A stretch of 64,000 bases of DNA from Diphasiastrum complanatum (Eukaryota > Streptophyta > Lycopodiopsida > Lycopodiales > Lycopodiaceae): positions 101,431,789-101,495,788 of the forward strand of contig CM055092.1 in the NCBI GenBank assembly GCA_029204225.1. Direction: 5' to 3'. The position numbers and the translations under genes were made by a program. The notes beneath the pieces were generated by a model that was not told where the DNA came from, did no database searches, and saw only the letters and a program-made list of their open reading frames with translations. Below are positions 45,275-56,562 of this stretch, piece by piece. Each line of letters begins with the position of its first letter. Positions within the stretch are counted from its first letter, which is position 1.

Positions 45275-45830
45275 GACCCGACCTCTGTGAAACACCAGAG
45301 CGGGCCGTCCACCATCCGCGGTTGAAATACACCACCTTGGTTAAGCGTCACACTAGTCACACCCGCCATCGATACTGTCTAGCGAAATACCTAGACCTGA
45401 TGGTCAGCGAAAATACCGCCACTTAGCAAACAAAGCGGTGTGTAGAACTTGCACCCCACGAGCACATCATAGACAATAAATCGGTTTCCAGCCCATGTAA
45501 GATCTTTACTAACTGTAAGCCGAATTCAATGGAGAAAGAGACATTAGTGAATTAGCGATCAAAAGTTTTTACGGAACCATAATTCTAGAAAGCTAGTGAA
45601 TCATTGCACCAAAAGTATTAGCACCCCTCCTTGCACCCGTATCTCTGAGAACCTAGAAAACTCTCATCGGTTGGGGAGCATGGGCAATAGAGAGGGCCAT
45701 CAGGATTGGAAGTAGCAAATCCTCTGTTGCTCACGTAGGGCCGAACCGCCATTAGAGGTAAGACCCCTTGGCCCTTTTAGGACGATTTGGTTGGACCAAC
45801 CCCCCATAAAAAATGGCCCTAACACTGCTG
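45275..45830. other. unclassified block of distinct composition
   Basis: This block is more GC-rich and word-diverse than its surroundings. It contains a perfect GGTTGGACCAACC palindrome near 45789. It has no long open frame and no clear match to rRNA, tRNA or organelle genes that I can recall. Confidence 0.35.
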
Positions 45831-45899
45831 GTAGATTGTAGTATTACTTTGTAGGTGATTAGTGTGCCACCACAAAGCATGGTAAAGATCATTCACACT

Positions 45900-46626
45900 T
45901 TTGATGTGTGAGAACCAGAATACAGCATTTGACTCTATCTCCTTCATGTTAGATCCAAAGATACTAACATTATAGCTTGTTGAAAGCTAGAAGAGCCCTC
46001 TTTCCAATGCAATCGGTTTCAATTCATCCTGATGATCCTAGAGAAAGTTATTAGACTTTTAAGAAAGGTAGGGAGAGACCCAAAACCCGAGTGGACACTT
46101 TTTGAATTGATTATGTTGCATGCATGATTCATCATTCACAGTTTTTGGTGCTCAATCTGATTGGATAAGACAAGTTTCTGTTGTCGTAGTCACATCATTT
46201 CACACAAAGGGTTGTTTTTGAGTTGAATGTGTGTTTCTAGAGTGTTTTTCATTCATTTTCAACTCGTGAAAAAATTGGACATCAAAATTGTAAGTGCTTC
46301 ATTAGTAGATAGAGGCTAGATCCAAATTCAAAGTGATTGATTTGTTGTTGTGAGCAAGATCTCACATAGCTGTGCAAGATTTTACATAGGATTTGGTAGT
46401 ACACCCAATTATTTTGGTTCCTATAGTAAAAGAGAAGCAACACACTCAATTCCATTTTTTGTTGTCCAAATTACAAAGAGTATTCACATTCATGGCATCT
46501 ATAGGAGATTTTCTCTTTGAAGCTAGTGAGAGACTAGATAACTCCAACTATTCAGTTTGGAAGAATAGGATAGAATCTTTGTTGATTCTTTATGGTGTAA
46601 TGGACTTACACCAAAGCTTAAGTTAG
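45900..46626 (+). mobile_element. Ty1/Copia relic: leader and gag start
   Basis: The leader (about 45940-46490) shares spaced words with the Copia leader at 56300-56560, for example ATTTCACACAAA and GATCCAAATTCA. Gag starts with ATG at 46494 (MASIGDFLFEASERLDNSNY), like the gag start MSSMGGYLLESSERL near 49741. It is broken and ends at about 46626, where a minus-strand Copia relic begins. Confidence 0.75.
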
Positions 46627-46629
46627 GTC

Positions 46630-49600
46630 TAGTGATGGTTAAATAGATTAGGGAGCCTATAAGCTTTCTAAAGAGGGTGATGTTTTCAAAGGATGCTTCA
46701 TCACCTTCATTAGTTGCTTTCACAACATGCGGTATCAATCCCCTTACAATCTTTCATACCAAACCTTTCAAGAATGGAAGTAGCATACTTAGATTGACTT
46801 ATGAAAGTACAATTGCTACTTCTAGACACTTCTATCCCAAGTATAAACTTTAGGAATCCTAGATTTACCATCTTGAACTCACTAGATAAATCAACTTTTA
46901 CTTTGCTTATGCCTTTATCATCATTTCCTATCATAATGATGTCATCAACATAAAGCGCCAAAATGATGATCTTTCTCTCATTACATTTGAAATATAAAGA
47001 AGGTTTATAAGCACTTAGTACAAAGCCAAGGGAATAGAGAAAATCATGCAACCTAGAGTACCAAGCTCTAGGTGCTTGCTTCAAGCCATATAGGCTCTTC
47101 CTTAAGTAGCACACTTTTTGCTCCTCACCAACCTTGATGAAGCCCTCGGGTTGCATCATGTAGATTTCCTCTTCTAAGAAGCCATTCAAGAAAGCATTTA
47201 TCACATCCATTTGGTAGAGATCCCACTTGAACAAAGTAGCAATGCAAATGATTAATCTAATAGTTATAAGCTTAGCTATAGGTGCAAATGTTTCTTCATA
47301 ATCCAATTCTTTTACTTGAAAAAATCCTTTAGCAACAAGCCTAGCCCTGTACTTACTAATAGATCCATCTTGATTGTACTTTATTCTATAAATCCAATTA
47401 CATGCAAGTGGCTTCTTCCCTCTTGGAAGATTTACAAGATTCCAAGTATGATTTTCTTCTAATGCATCATACTCTACTTGCATTGCATCTCTCCAAACTT
47501 TAGATCTATATGCTTCTTCAAAAGATGATGGGTTTTCAAGTAATGTAACTAAGAAGGAGTAAGAGGTAGAAGATGTAGAGTCTTCCTTTTGCTTTCCCTT
47601 GTCCACATAGGTGAGCCTTGAGGGCTCGGCCTTGCTTCTTGTTGATCTTCTTAGCCCCCTTTGACTAGGATCTTTGTCTCCATCCTCGGGTTTGTCAAGA
47701 TCCTCCTCGGGTTTGTCAAGATCCTCCTCGGGTTTGTCAAGATCTTCAATGCACAATGGGTTAGATCCATTAGACAAGCTTTTAGCAATCTGTGACTCAT
47801 CAAAAAGTACATCCTTGCCTACTTTTACTTTCTTGGATATAGGATCATATATCCTATAGCCCTTTCTATTTTCTCCATAGCCAACAAAAAACTCTTTGAA
47901 GGAGGTAGCATCTTCCTTCCTTCTTGTCTCCAAAGGGATGTGGACATAGCATAGACTCCTATTTTTTCTCTCGGCCACCCCATTTTGTTGGGGTGTATAG
48001 GAACAAGTGTATTGCAATTTAATGCCATTGATCTCACAAAAGTCTTTCATTTTATTGGAGGTGTACTCTCCTCCATTTTCACATCTTAGTGCTTTGATGG
48101 AAGTACTAGGTTGCTTCTCAACTAGAGACTTGAACTTAATGAAAGCTTCATATACAAGACTCTTCTTTGATAGAAACTCAATCCATGTGAATCTAGTACA
48201 ATCATCTATAAATGTTACGTACATCAAGGCACGTCAGAATGTATGAGATCCAAGGGAGAGGGAGATCTTGATAAAGATCTCTTGTAAGAAGATTTATGTG
48301 ACTTTGCAAGGCCACATGCCTCACACATCTTTCCACACTATTTGAAAGCTTTTGGTATGCCGAGAGCTAGTTCCTTGCTTGCCATTGACTCGATGGATTG
48401 AAGATTAGGATGGCCTAATCTCTTATGCCAAATCTCCACTTGAGATAGCTCCTCGCTAGCCAAGTTCACACTTTCATTTGCAACATTAGCATCCAGCTTG
48501 AAAAGTCTACCTTGCTTAATGCCGCTAGCTATGCACTTATCATTTTTCAAGATGGAACAAACTCCATTCTTGAGATGTACATCTAGTCCATTGTCCAGTA
48601 ATTGTCCTACACTAAGCAAGCTTCTTGAAATGGTAGGGACATACAAAACATTATCTAGAACTATCCTTTTAGATGTGCCTAAGCAAAGAGGAATAGATCC
48701 TATACCATCTATCTTTCATTCTTGATCACTAGCAGTGTATATTGACTTCTTAGAGTCATTACAAGAGAGAAGAGTAGAAAAATAATGCTTGTTAAAAGAC
48801 ATGTGGGAACTAGCTCCACTATCTATCCACCATGTGTCTTGACTTGAAGTTGGTGTAGATGCAACCATTAAGGATGTGTTGAATCCGTCCTCATCTTCTT
48901 CCTCTTGAGCAATGTTCCTTTGATCTCCATTTGCTTGTTGATTCTTCTTCAAGTAACATTATGAGGCAAAGTGTCCTTTCTTCCCACAAATGAAACACTT
49001 GAGCTTTGCCTCGTTCTTCACTTTGCCTTTGGAAGTTGATCCTCCATTCTTCATCTCGGCCTCCTTGCCTTGATTCTTCTTGAATGGATGTTGTTTCTTC
49101 TTGTCTTTGGATGTAAAATTTGCTCTCTCCTCTCCTCCATTAAGTGACATGCCTTCCATTCTTGTCTTGAGGTGTAGGAGTCTACTCTCCTCGGCCACAA
49201 GAACATTGTGCAACTTTTCAATGGATGGAAGAGTGTCTTGAATAGCAAATGATTAGACCAAGTTGCTGAACTCATCACCTAGGCCATTCAATATGATTTG
49301 TACTAGCTCTTGATCTTGGATCTTTTCTCCTATATCACTCAATTCCTTGTTAAGAGATTTGATCCTAAGGACATACTCTTGTCCACTCTCTCCACTTCCT
49401 TTCATGCTTTGAAAGACTTGATTCCTTAGCATGAGCATTCTTGAAGTGTTATTGGATTCATAGATTAATGAATCCCAAGCCTCTTTTGATGAGGCACAAG
49501 AAGACACCTCCTTCAAGAGGTCATTGCATACATTCAACTTTATGCAATGTAGAGCTAATCTTGCTCTCTTTTTGTATTTAGTTTGTTCTTGGGAAGCTTG

Positions 49601-50336
49601 AGGCTCTTCCTCAACTCCTAGAACTATGTCAAAGAGGTCATGGATCACTAGGAGTGTTTCCATCCTCACTTTCCATATGGAATAATTTGTGGAAGTGAGT
49701 CTCTCACTTGATTCCAACAAATAACCACCCATGGATGACATTGTAGAATGAATGCTCTTCTAAAATCACAAAGATTTATGAGTTTTAAAGATCTATGAAG
49801 GGCCTAAAGCTCACAAGATTGCCTATAGCCTTGTCTCTATCAAACTAGCACACCAGCTTGAATGATACACAATTAGATCTTGACAAAAATTCCTAGCTTT
49901 CACTCTCACAAAAAAAATTTGCTTTACACTTTTCTTAGAGGTTTCACTTCGACTAAGGATATGAACAAATCAGCCTCTTAGATCTGATCTTAAACTTAAA
50001 AAAGAAATGCTTCAATGATCCAAAACTCTATTTGGTCATAGGCATTAGCTAGATTGAATCTAGATCAATACTATGCTTCAAAAAGCACTAGATTTGGACT
50101 AGAATTGAGATTATAGGACTAAAAAACATAAGGTAACTTGAAATGAAAGTTGATGTACGGTTTCACACGTGTTCAAAGTACATACACAGCCTCCAAGTTG
50201 ATTTGATCCAAATAGAAACATCTATTACTCTAGATGAACTTGCCCTCACTAGTATTGGCCAAAAACAAAATTTTGCCAATGATCTTTGCAAGTTTTAGGA
50301 ATCAAATGATCACTCTCTTACTCGGCTCTCATACCA
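46630..50336 (-). mobile_element. Ty1/Copia relic, long: leader, gag, protease, integrase, RT
   Basis: This minus-strand Copia relic keeps most of its coding order. From the right: a primer-binding site like initiator-Met tRNA (TGGTATGAGAGCC, 50336-50324), gag from ATG near 49741 with a zinc knuckle (CFICGKKGHFAS near 49000), and protease (WWIDSGASSHMSF near 48830). The pre-integrase region is near 48420 and the integrase core near 48220-47950 (YTPQQNGVAERKN). A linker carries three EEDLDKP repeats near 47682-47744. RT lies near 47450-46800 (YQMDVINAFLNGFLEEEIYM; ALYVDDIIMIG). It ends inside the region before RNase H at about 46630. It has a few breaks and one 505-codon open stretch survives, so it is among the younger relics here. 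Confidence 0.92.
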
Positions 50337-51190
50337 TGATAGAATTTTAGTTTTAGGACATTAATGATTGTAATTAACAATCATAGAGAGTTATTGGTTG
50401 CTTAATCAATGGATCTATCAAGCTCTACACTTTAGATCTTGATCTTGATTGACTGCCCTTAGATTTAAGCAAGAGCAATGGATCAAATCTTCATAAACAA
50501 GTGAGAGCGGCCTCACACGTGTGGAGTACTATCCATGTACGGCCTGCACCTGAAACAACAAGTACATTGGTTCTTGATAGCAATCATTCAATAAAATCAC
50601 AATTCTATTGACTAGAAATCTCACAAAAATGTAGAATGCAAAATTCTCATCAATCTCATTAACAAAATCATGATCCTTTTATGGATCAAGTACATCCACG
50701 AGTCTGGTACAGTCCAGCAGGTCTTCACACGTGTTAAGAGTGCCACATCACTCAAATCTATCCATTTGATCCATCCTTGATCCTTATCCAAAGTTGACCT
50801 TCTAGAATATGGCTAAAATCCAAAGAGCTAGTCTCCTAGAATATAGGAATATTCCCTACAAAATAGGATCTAAGAAAAATGGTCAACTCTTATCTTCTAG
50901 AACTCTAAACACACATGTGAACATCCACTTGCCATGTGGGAGCATTTACTCATGCACATGCAAGGATAAGCTAATTTCTAGGTGACTAGTCAACTTGACT
51001 AAAAACTAGTCATATCATGTTCACACTTAACTTGATTGATACAAAATCAAAGTAGATATTTACAAATATGAAAAGTAATTTCTTTCACACGTGGGAACAG
51101 GCTCCACACGTGTGAAATCAGATCATGAACATTGTACTCATGATTGATCCTTATTTACAATAAAAAATGACAAGTGAGAAGTGAAAATTT
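50337..51190 (-). repeat. 5' LTR of the 46.6-50.3 kb Copia relic
   Basis: On the minus strand the LTR ends ATTCTATCA directly before the primer-binding site, so its inner boundary at 50337 is firm. The outer end near 51190 is approximate. It contains several CACACGTGTG-type palindromes. The partner 3' LTR is not in the window. Confidence 0.65.
50514..51114. promoter_or_regulatory. cluster of G-box palindromes in Copia LTR
   Basis: CACACGTGTG occurs at 50514-50523 and 51105-51114. Near copies are CACACGTGTT at 50726 and CACACGTGGG at 51086. A further CACACGTGTT at 50164 lies in the adjoining leader. CACGTG is the plant G-box core bound by bZIP and bHLH factors, and ACACGTGT-type sites also serve as abscisic-acid response elements. 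Repetition within an LTR suggests a promoter or enhancer role for the element. Confidence 0.5.
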
Positions 51191-52977
51191 TCAACATGCA
51201 ATAGATCAAAGAAGGAGAACTTTCAGATCTCATAACAGCGGCAATAGCAAGAGAGGAAGAAAACAAGGAAGAAGCAAGTGAGATGGAGAGAGAAGGCTCG
51301 TGGGCCAGCGAATGCATCCAACCGCGCTGGTCCTGTAGCGACTGAAGGGGATAGTGACCCCAAGAATTCTGTTTGGCGTGTGAGGGAGGGTGTGACTATC
51401 AGATCGACGGGTGGAGATAACAAAGAGCATGGGCCATTTGATTCAGGTGGACCATTGGATGAAGGAAGAAGAGGCCTGAAGCGGGTTGAAGGGAGTTGAA
51501 GGGCCATTGGGCCTTCATTTCTTCAGAAAGAAGAAATAGTTCATTTTTCAACTCATTTTCTAAGGCCACTTTGGAAGGGCCTAACTTTGCTAGAAAAGGG
51601 GCTTTTGGGGCCAAATAAAGGCCAAATTGGAGCCTGTAAAAGCCTGCACAGAGCTGACAGATAGAGCAATGACGTTGTCAAGGGAGAAATTTATTTTGAT
51701 GCATTTTTGGCACCATTCTATGGAGCAGAAGATAAGTGACCCAATGAAGGATGATTTTTCGTTATTTGGTGACCGAAGTGCTAAATAAAGCCTAATTTTG
51801 TGTTGTGAATCTGTGGGGCAGGTTAGGAAAAAGGCACGTGCCTACATCCAAGAAGCTCTAAAGTGGTTCTCAAGCAGTTTTGAGGAACTTAAGCACAATA
51901 CATTGTGAGGGAGAGCGAAAAGGGCAAAATTGCATTGGAGAAAGCTAGTAAATGCGATCAAGTTGCAATGAGGCATTCCAAAACTCTTGATTAGCAAGAA
52001 TTGAGAGAGGGAAACCAATCACATGTGAGATATAGACATTATGCCATGTTATGCTAGTGAATATGGCAGAATGACATGGGGCTTCTAGTTCAACTTTTCG
52101 GAAGTTAGAACCTACCAACGTCAGGGATGCTTGGAGAGACATCTCAAGATGAGAATCGACAATGCAATTGGCAGATTCGGTGGTCACTTCACATGATTTT
52201 TCAAAGGGAGAAATGTCACAATTGGAGAGACATTTATACTAGCTCATTAATGGCAGCAATGCAATAATGGTGCTCACAAGGTGTACGATGTTAGTGACAA
52301 GGTCAACTGGATGAGCCAAAGGAGCAAATGGTAATTTGGAAGCACAAATCTAGTAACATTCATGAAGGAGAAATGATGTAGAGAGGGCATGCAATTAGGT
52401 ATTCATAAATGCAAAATAGCAAATGAACTACTAGAGTTTGCAAGATCAAGCTTGCATGGTGGAACTTTTGACAAGTTTGGAGGTGACAAGCTGTTAACAC
52501 TTCATGACGGAAGTGTGGTGGAGCTTGGGGTACTTTTTGGGTAAGTAAAAAGCATGAATGAGTGGTGGTTCGTAATTTGAGATCTGTCCAAATGATGGAG
52601 ATCATGTCTTGTGCTTTAGATCTAGTTCAGTTATCAGTTCATTTCAGGTTGATGTGCTATATTAGAATGCAAAGTGGGATTGCATGGTCTAGTATTGGAA
52701 TGGAGACTCAGTCGTTTGGATGCAGCAAAAAAAGATCTCACATATGAGCTAGACGGGATATCAACGATAATGGTTGGAGTAGCAAACTCAGGTTCGGCAA
52801 GAATCTCATTTGGGGGTAGTATGAAAAGGGAGTTAGTCCAAAAATTGGATAGGGGTCAAGCACCATTGGTGAGAGACTTGGAGGTGATATTGAAGTGAGT
52901 ATCTGTTGGGTATTTCTAGGAAGAAGCAATCTGAGTGTCTGATATATTGAGAATAATAAGTGCGAAAGCTGTACCAT
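51191..52977. other. unclassified region
   Basis: 51240-51510 is GC-richer, with overlapping open stretches on both strands (for example RGPANASNRAGPVATEGDSD). The rest is mixed. Open stretches near 52674-52898 have no recognised similarity. It may be part of an old retroelement flank or a host spacer. Confidence 0.3.
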
Positions 52978-53381
52978 CCTTCAATTAACACTTTGAGTCA
53001 GTTGTGTCATCTTCAAGCTTCTCTTCGATACATGTGACAACATCCCACAACTCGTTGGCGATTAGCAAGGTCTTCATCTTAAATTTTCACAAATAGAAAT
53101 GATCCATTCAGTTTGTTTGCGATGAGACTGACTTTACTTTGAGAATCCATCTGGAACTTAGTCTGTCGATAAATCAATGACTTAAGAATGATGTCGTGTG
53201 ATGCTACAATTGGAAATCAATTATCTGATATTGAAATTTCATACCACAAATTGAAGATTAAGAGCAAGTGTGCTCTAATGATAATTTGGTACTATGAAAA
53301 GTATCTAATAATATCGCTATGATAATAGGTATTGATCTGATACCATGAAGGGTATCTAATAGCAATAGAGCTCCGATACCA
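52978..53381 (-). mobile_element. Ty1/Copia relic: primer site, leader and gag start
   Basis: On the minus strand the primer-binding site (TGGTATCGGAGC, 53381-53370) is followed by a leader and a gag start ATG at 53150 (MDSQSKVSLIANKLNGS). An ANELWDVVTCIEEKLEDD segment lies near 53045. The gag is related to MDSQGKSSPIMDKLDG at 29135, so this is the same broad Copia lineage. It is a broken, short 5' piece. Confidence 0.8.
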
Positions 53382-54200
53382 TGTTGGAAGAAGGAACGAT
53401 GATTTGATAAGTCAAATTCTGTAAACGAACTATCAAGCGCAACAGAATGAGCCTTCTTTCCTAATGCATGACTATGCCTGTTAATAATTGAACAAAGCTA
53501 TAATGACAGAAGTCAAGTTCAATCTCTTAGCAACTAACTTTGAAATCATTAGTACTAAAGTGAGTTCATAGACAAACAATTTGGGAGTCTGAAGTGATGT
53601 ATAGAATATTGCATCGTTGAAGTATTCAGCAAATCAGACTAAACAATAAGAGATTTATCAGTTACAGAGAAGCATACATTCTGACATGATACTCAATAAG
53701 AAGATATATTGATTCAGTAAGTAGCATGTACAAATCAGAGGATGACAGCACAAAGAAATAGCGGATAAAAACTGCATACTCTAAACTATCTCTGAGTAAC
53801 TGAAAACTTTGTTTGATGCACTTTCACTAGTAAGTAGGAAGCGCTAATAGCAATACTCTAATAGAGCTATGAAAAACTTTCTAGAGACTAAACAAGATTA
53901 CTACACTGCACTCTTTGTAAGTCTTTGATGATCAGCTATTTATACTAAAGCAGTTTAAGCTCATTTGGTAGGACAACCAATCAGGTTAGAGATCACAATT
54001 GGCAGTTGGATGGGGAGAATACATGTATAAGTGCATGTGGGATAGGTGGGCAGGATTGATATTGTGAGTTACTTTCTTTGAGTCTGATTGTCTGGCTCAT
54101 TAATCAGTAAGATTTGGCTATTATAAGCAATTTGGTGAAGCTAGATGTCTATAAAGTCCTATATAACTATCCAATACTAAGCAAACCAATAACAAGAAAC
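53382..54200 (-). repeat. 5' LTR of the 53-kb Copia relic
   Basis: The inner boundary is set by the primer-binding site: the minus-strand LTR ends CTTCCAACA at 53382. A minus-strand TATA-like box (AGTATAAATAGC, 53946-53935) lies within it. The outer end is uncertain. Confidence 0.55.
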
Positions 54201-55053
54201 ACAAAAAGATCAGATGGTGGACAAACCAATCCAGCCAAATCTAGATCTTATGTGGATCAATCTTTACAAGGGAAGGAGGAATCACACTAGCAACATGTAG
54301 CTACTAATCACACATTCAAGCATACACTAGTGAGAGCCGAATGAGTATACTTATACCCTCCAAGGCCCATGCACCACTAGTAGTGCACTGTGACATCTCA
54401 CTAGACACCTATGCAGCCTATCTGGGCCACATCATCCAATTCCCCTATGACTCACTGATAGAATCCACCATCATGAGTTTAGGCCTCCAACCATTAATTA
54501 TGACCACATGCACATGAGGGCCCCAAACCCCTCATAATCAAAATTAACTTACGGGTTGTAGCCTTACGAATTTCTAGTGGGACACGCTACCTGAGATCAG
54601 TCGTGGGCATGACAATGTCAATGCAAAGCTACAGGTGGTATGTATTTTGTGGGAAACACGACTTCAGGTGAGCGGCAAAATTTTTCTGAGGTTGCTAGCA
54701 TGGCGTAGTCCAATGCTTGGAATGCAGGTCAGGAATGATCCATGTGGATATCAACTAGAGCTTGAATGTGGGATGCCAATATATTTTAGAGCCAAGAGGT
54801 GAATCAGACATGTTGCATATAGCAATGAAAAATGTAAGATACCTTGGAAACCAGTTCTATGATAAAGAACTGATGTTGTTGATGCATTATGGAGGCATTA
54901 TGGTTGATGAAAATCTATTATAAATTGATGAATGGACCTACTTCAGTGGAACCATACCTTGCATTGGTAAGAGGGCAGTCTCTATGATCTACTGGAGGCA
55001 TATTGTTGCAGTGGCATGGACTTCATGGTGTGCATGGGATGTGTGCATGGTCG
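54201..55053. other. unassigned spacer
   Basis: Mixed composition with no recognisable coding region or repeat ends. Confidence 0.35.
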
Positions 55054-55220
55054 TGTTGGATTATTCTTCTACTAATCGACTAATCGGCATTTTAATCTTC
55101 GTCCGATTTTTATCCAGACCTGCGAATTTCTTCGTGTTTCTACACAGTCTGCAAAACTACCTGGAAATGGCTCATAGTGTCTGGATTTTTGGGATTTTCG
55201 TCTTTCGGCATTTTTTCTCA
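55054..55220 (+). repeat. LTR start fragment, same family as 27216-27569
   Basis: This fragment begins TGTTGGATTATTCTTCTACT and shares ordered words (AATCGACTAATCGG, TTTTTATCCAGA, TTCGTGTTT, ACAGTCTGCA) with the minus-strand LTR at 27569-27420. Similarity fades after about 55180. Confidence 0.65.
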
Positions 55221-55229
55221 CTTTTGTGA

Positions 55230-56562
55230 AGATTAGTAAAACAATATCTTCCTATCTCGAGTTTTGGGGCCATGACCATGTTATTTCCATTGTAAACTTA
55301 ATTGTACATAAAGGTATTTGCATTGAGCACATAACCTTCTAGAATAGGCCGAGTTTGAGTTAGGTAGATTCAAATTTGATGTCATGCAAAAGTTTAGTTT
55401 ACATGCAATGTCATTCAGTATGCATGCATGCAACATGCAATCAGTGCATACAACATGCAAAGTAGTTTTTATGATCTACACATGTCTAAGCAATTTTGAG
55501 AGGTGACATGCAGTACATGCAATATCCATGCATGTAGTCACACATGTGGATCCCTGTTAGTTGAGTCAACTAAGTTAAGTAGACTTTCCATGCAACTCCA
55601 CTGTAGGAATTCGAGTCTCTTTGATGTAGGGAAATTTTGCCATGTTTTGCCATATTGTGAATATTGAGATTTTGGTGTTTTGAGTTCATTCTCTCTCTAC
55701 CAGAGTTGTAAGTGTTGATTTTCTCTCTCTACCCGAGAGCAAGCTATTTTTCCCATACTGAGCACTTAGAATTATTTATGACATTCATTCCTCGTAGTAA
55801 GAAGTTAGTTTTTTCAGTCTGATGTATGCCATTGTGCTCTTGCCTTAGATTTTTCAAGTAATCTATTCATTGATCAATCTTGTGCAAGCACAACACCTCA
55901 TTAAGATCCTGTAAGGTGTGTGGTGAATTCACATGTGCTAAAACTTCACATGGTATCAGAGCTACATGCTTTGAAGAGGTGAGGGTGTATACATCAGAAC
56001 AACAGTGCTTTTGCTTGCAGGAACTCAGATTTGGGAGAGGAATCCAAACTCGCTGACAAATAAGACATCTGAGAATCAAATCAAGCCTGATCTGCTCCAG
56101 CTGAGCCCTGTACGGACAAAGAACTCACACGTGTGAAATCAGCCCTCTTTGTTTGAGTGCTACTTCTCAAGGAATGATCCAAATTTGATGTTCTATAGCT
56201 TGTTGGATAGGTATTGAAGAGTAAAATGTGTTGCTCAAGTTTCTAAATCAATTTGATTTGATTTTAGAAGATTTTTAGGCAATCATAGAGTTTGGGAGAG
56301 TAGTCATCTCGTGGGATATGCCAAAGTGAGCACACATCATTTCTTTTCACCAATTTCTTTAATTTTCATTGTCAATCAAGTAGAATTGGATAGAAGTGAG
56401 TTTTGTGAGTCTTAGACTTTTCATTTCACACAAATTATTGTGTCTGAGTTGAAAGTAAGTTCCTAGAGAGTTTATCAGTTCTTTGAAACTCGTGGGAGAG
56501 ATAGACTTCTTACTTGCATGTGCTTTATTTCTATGATAGAAGCAAGATCCAAATTCAGATCC
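55230..56562 (+). mobile_element. Ty1/Copia relic: LTR end, primer site, leader
   Basis: The LTR ends ACTTCACA at 55950. The primer-binding site TGGTATCAGAGC starts at 55951. The leader runs to about 56560 and resembles the leader at 45940-46490. No coding part follows, because the relic is cut by the minus-strand Gypsy at about 56563. The LTR part holds many CATGCA words, and the leader holds one CACACGTGTG at 56126. Confidence 0.7.
55380..55610. promoter_or_regulatory. CATGCA (RY-like) cluster in Copia LTR
   Basis: At least eight CATGCA words occur in about 230 bases (near 55383, 55401, 55421-55440, 55455, 55508, 55516, 55528). CATGCA is the RY core bound by B3-domain regulators of reproductive programs. 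The spacing is irregular. A purely random or low-complexity origin is possible. Confidence 0.4.

Noticed and set aside
45320-45340. GTTGAAATACACCACC resembles a conserved large-subunit rRNA segment
   Set aside because: The bases before and after do not follow the rRNA order, so a single short match is not enough to call an rRNA fragment.
51278-51507. Overlapping open stretches on both strands in a GC-rich patch
   Set aside because: Both strands are open because GC-rich DNA has few stops. No motif supports either.
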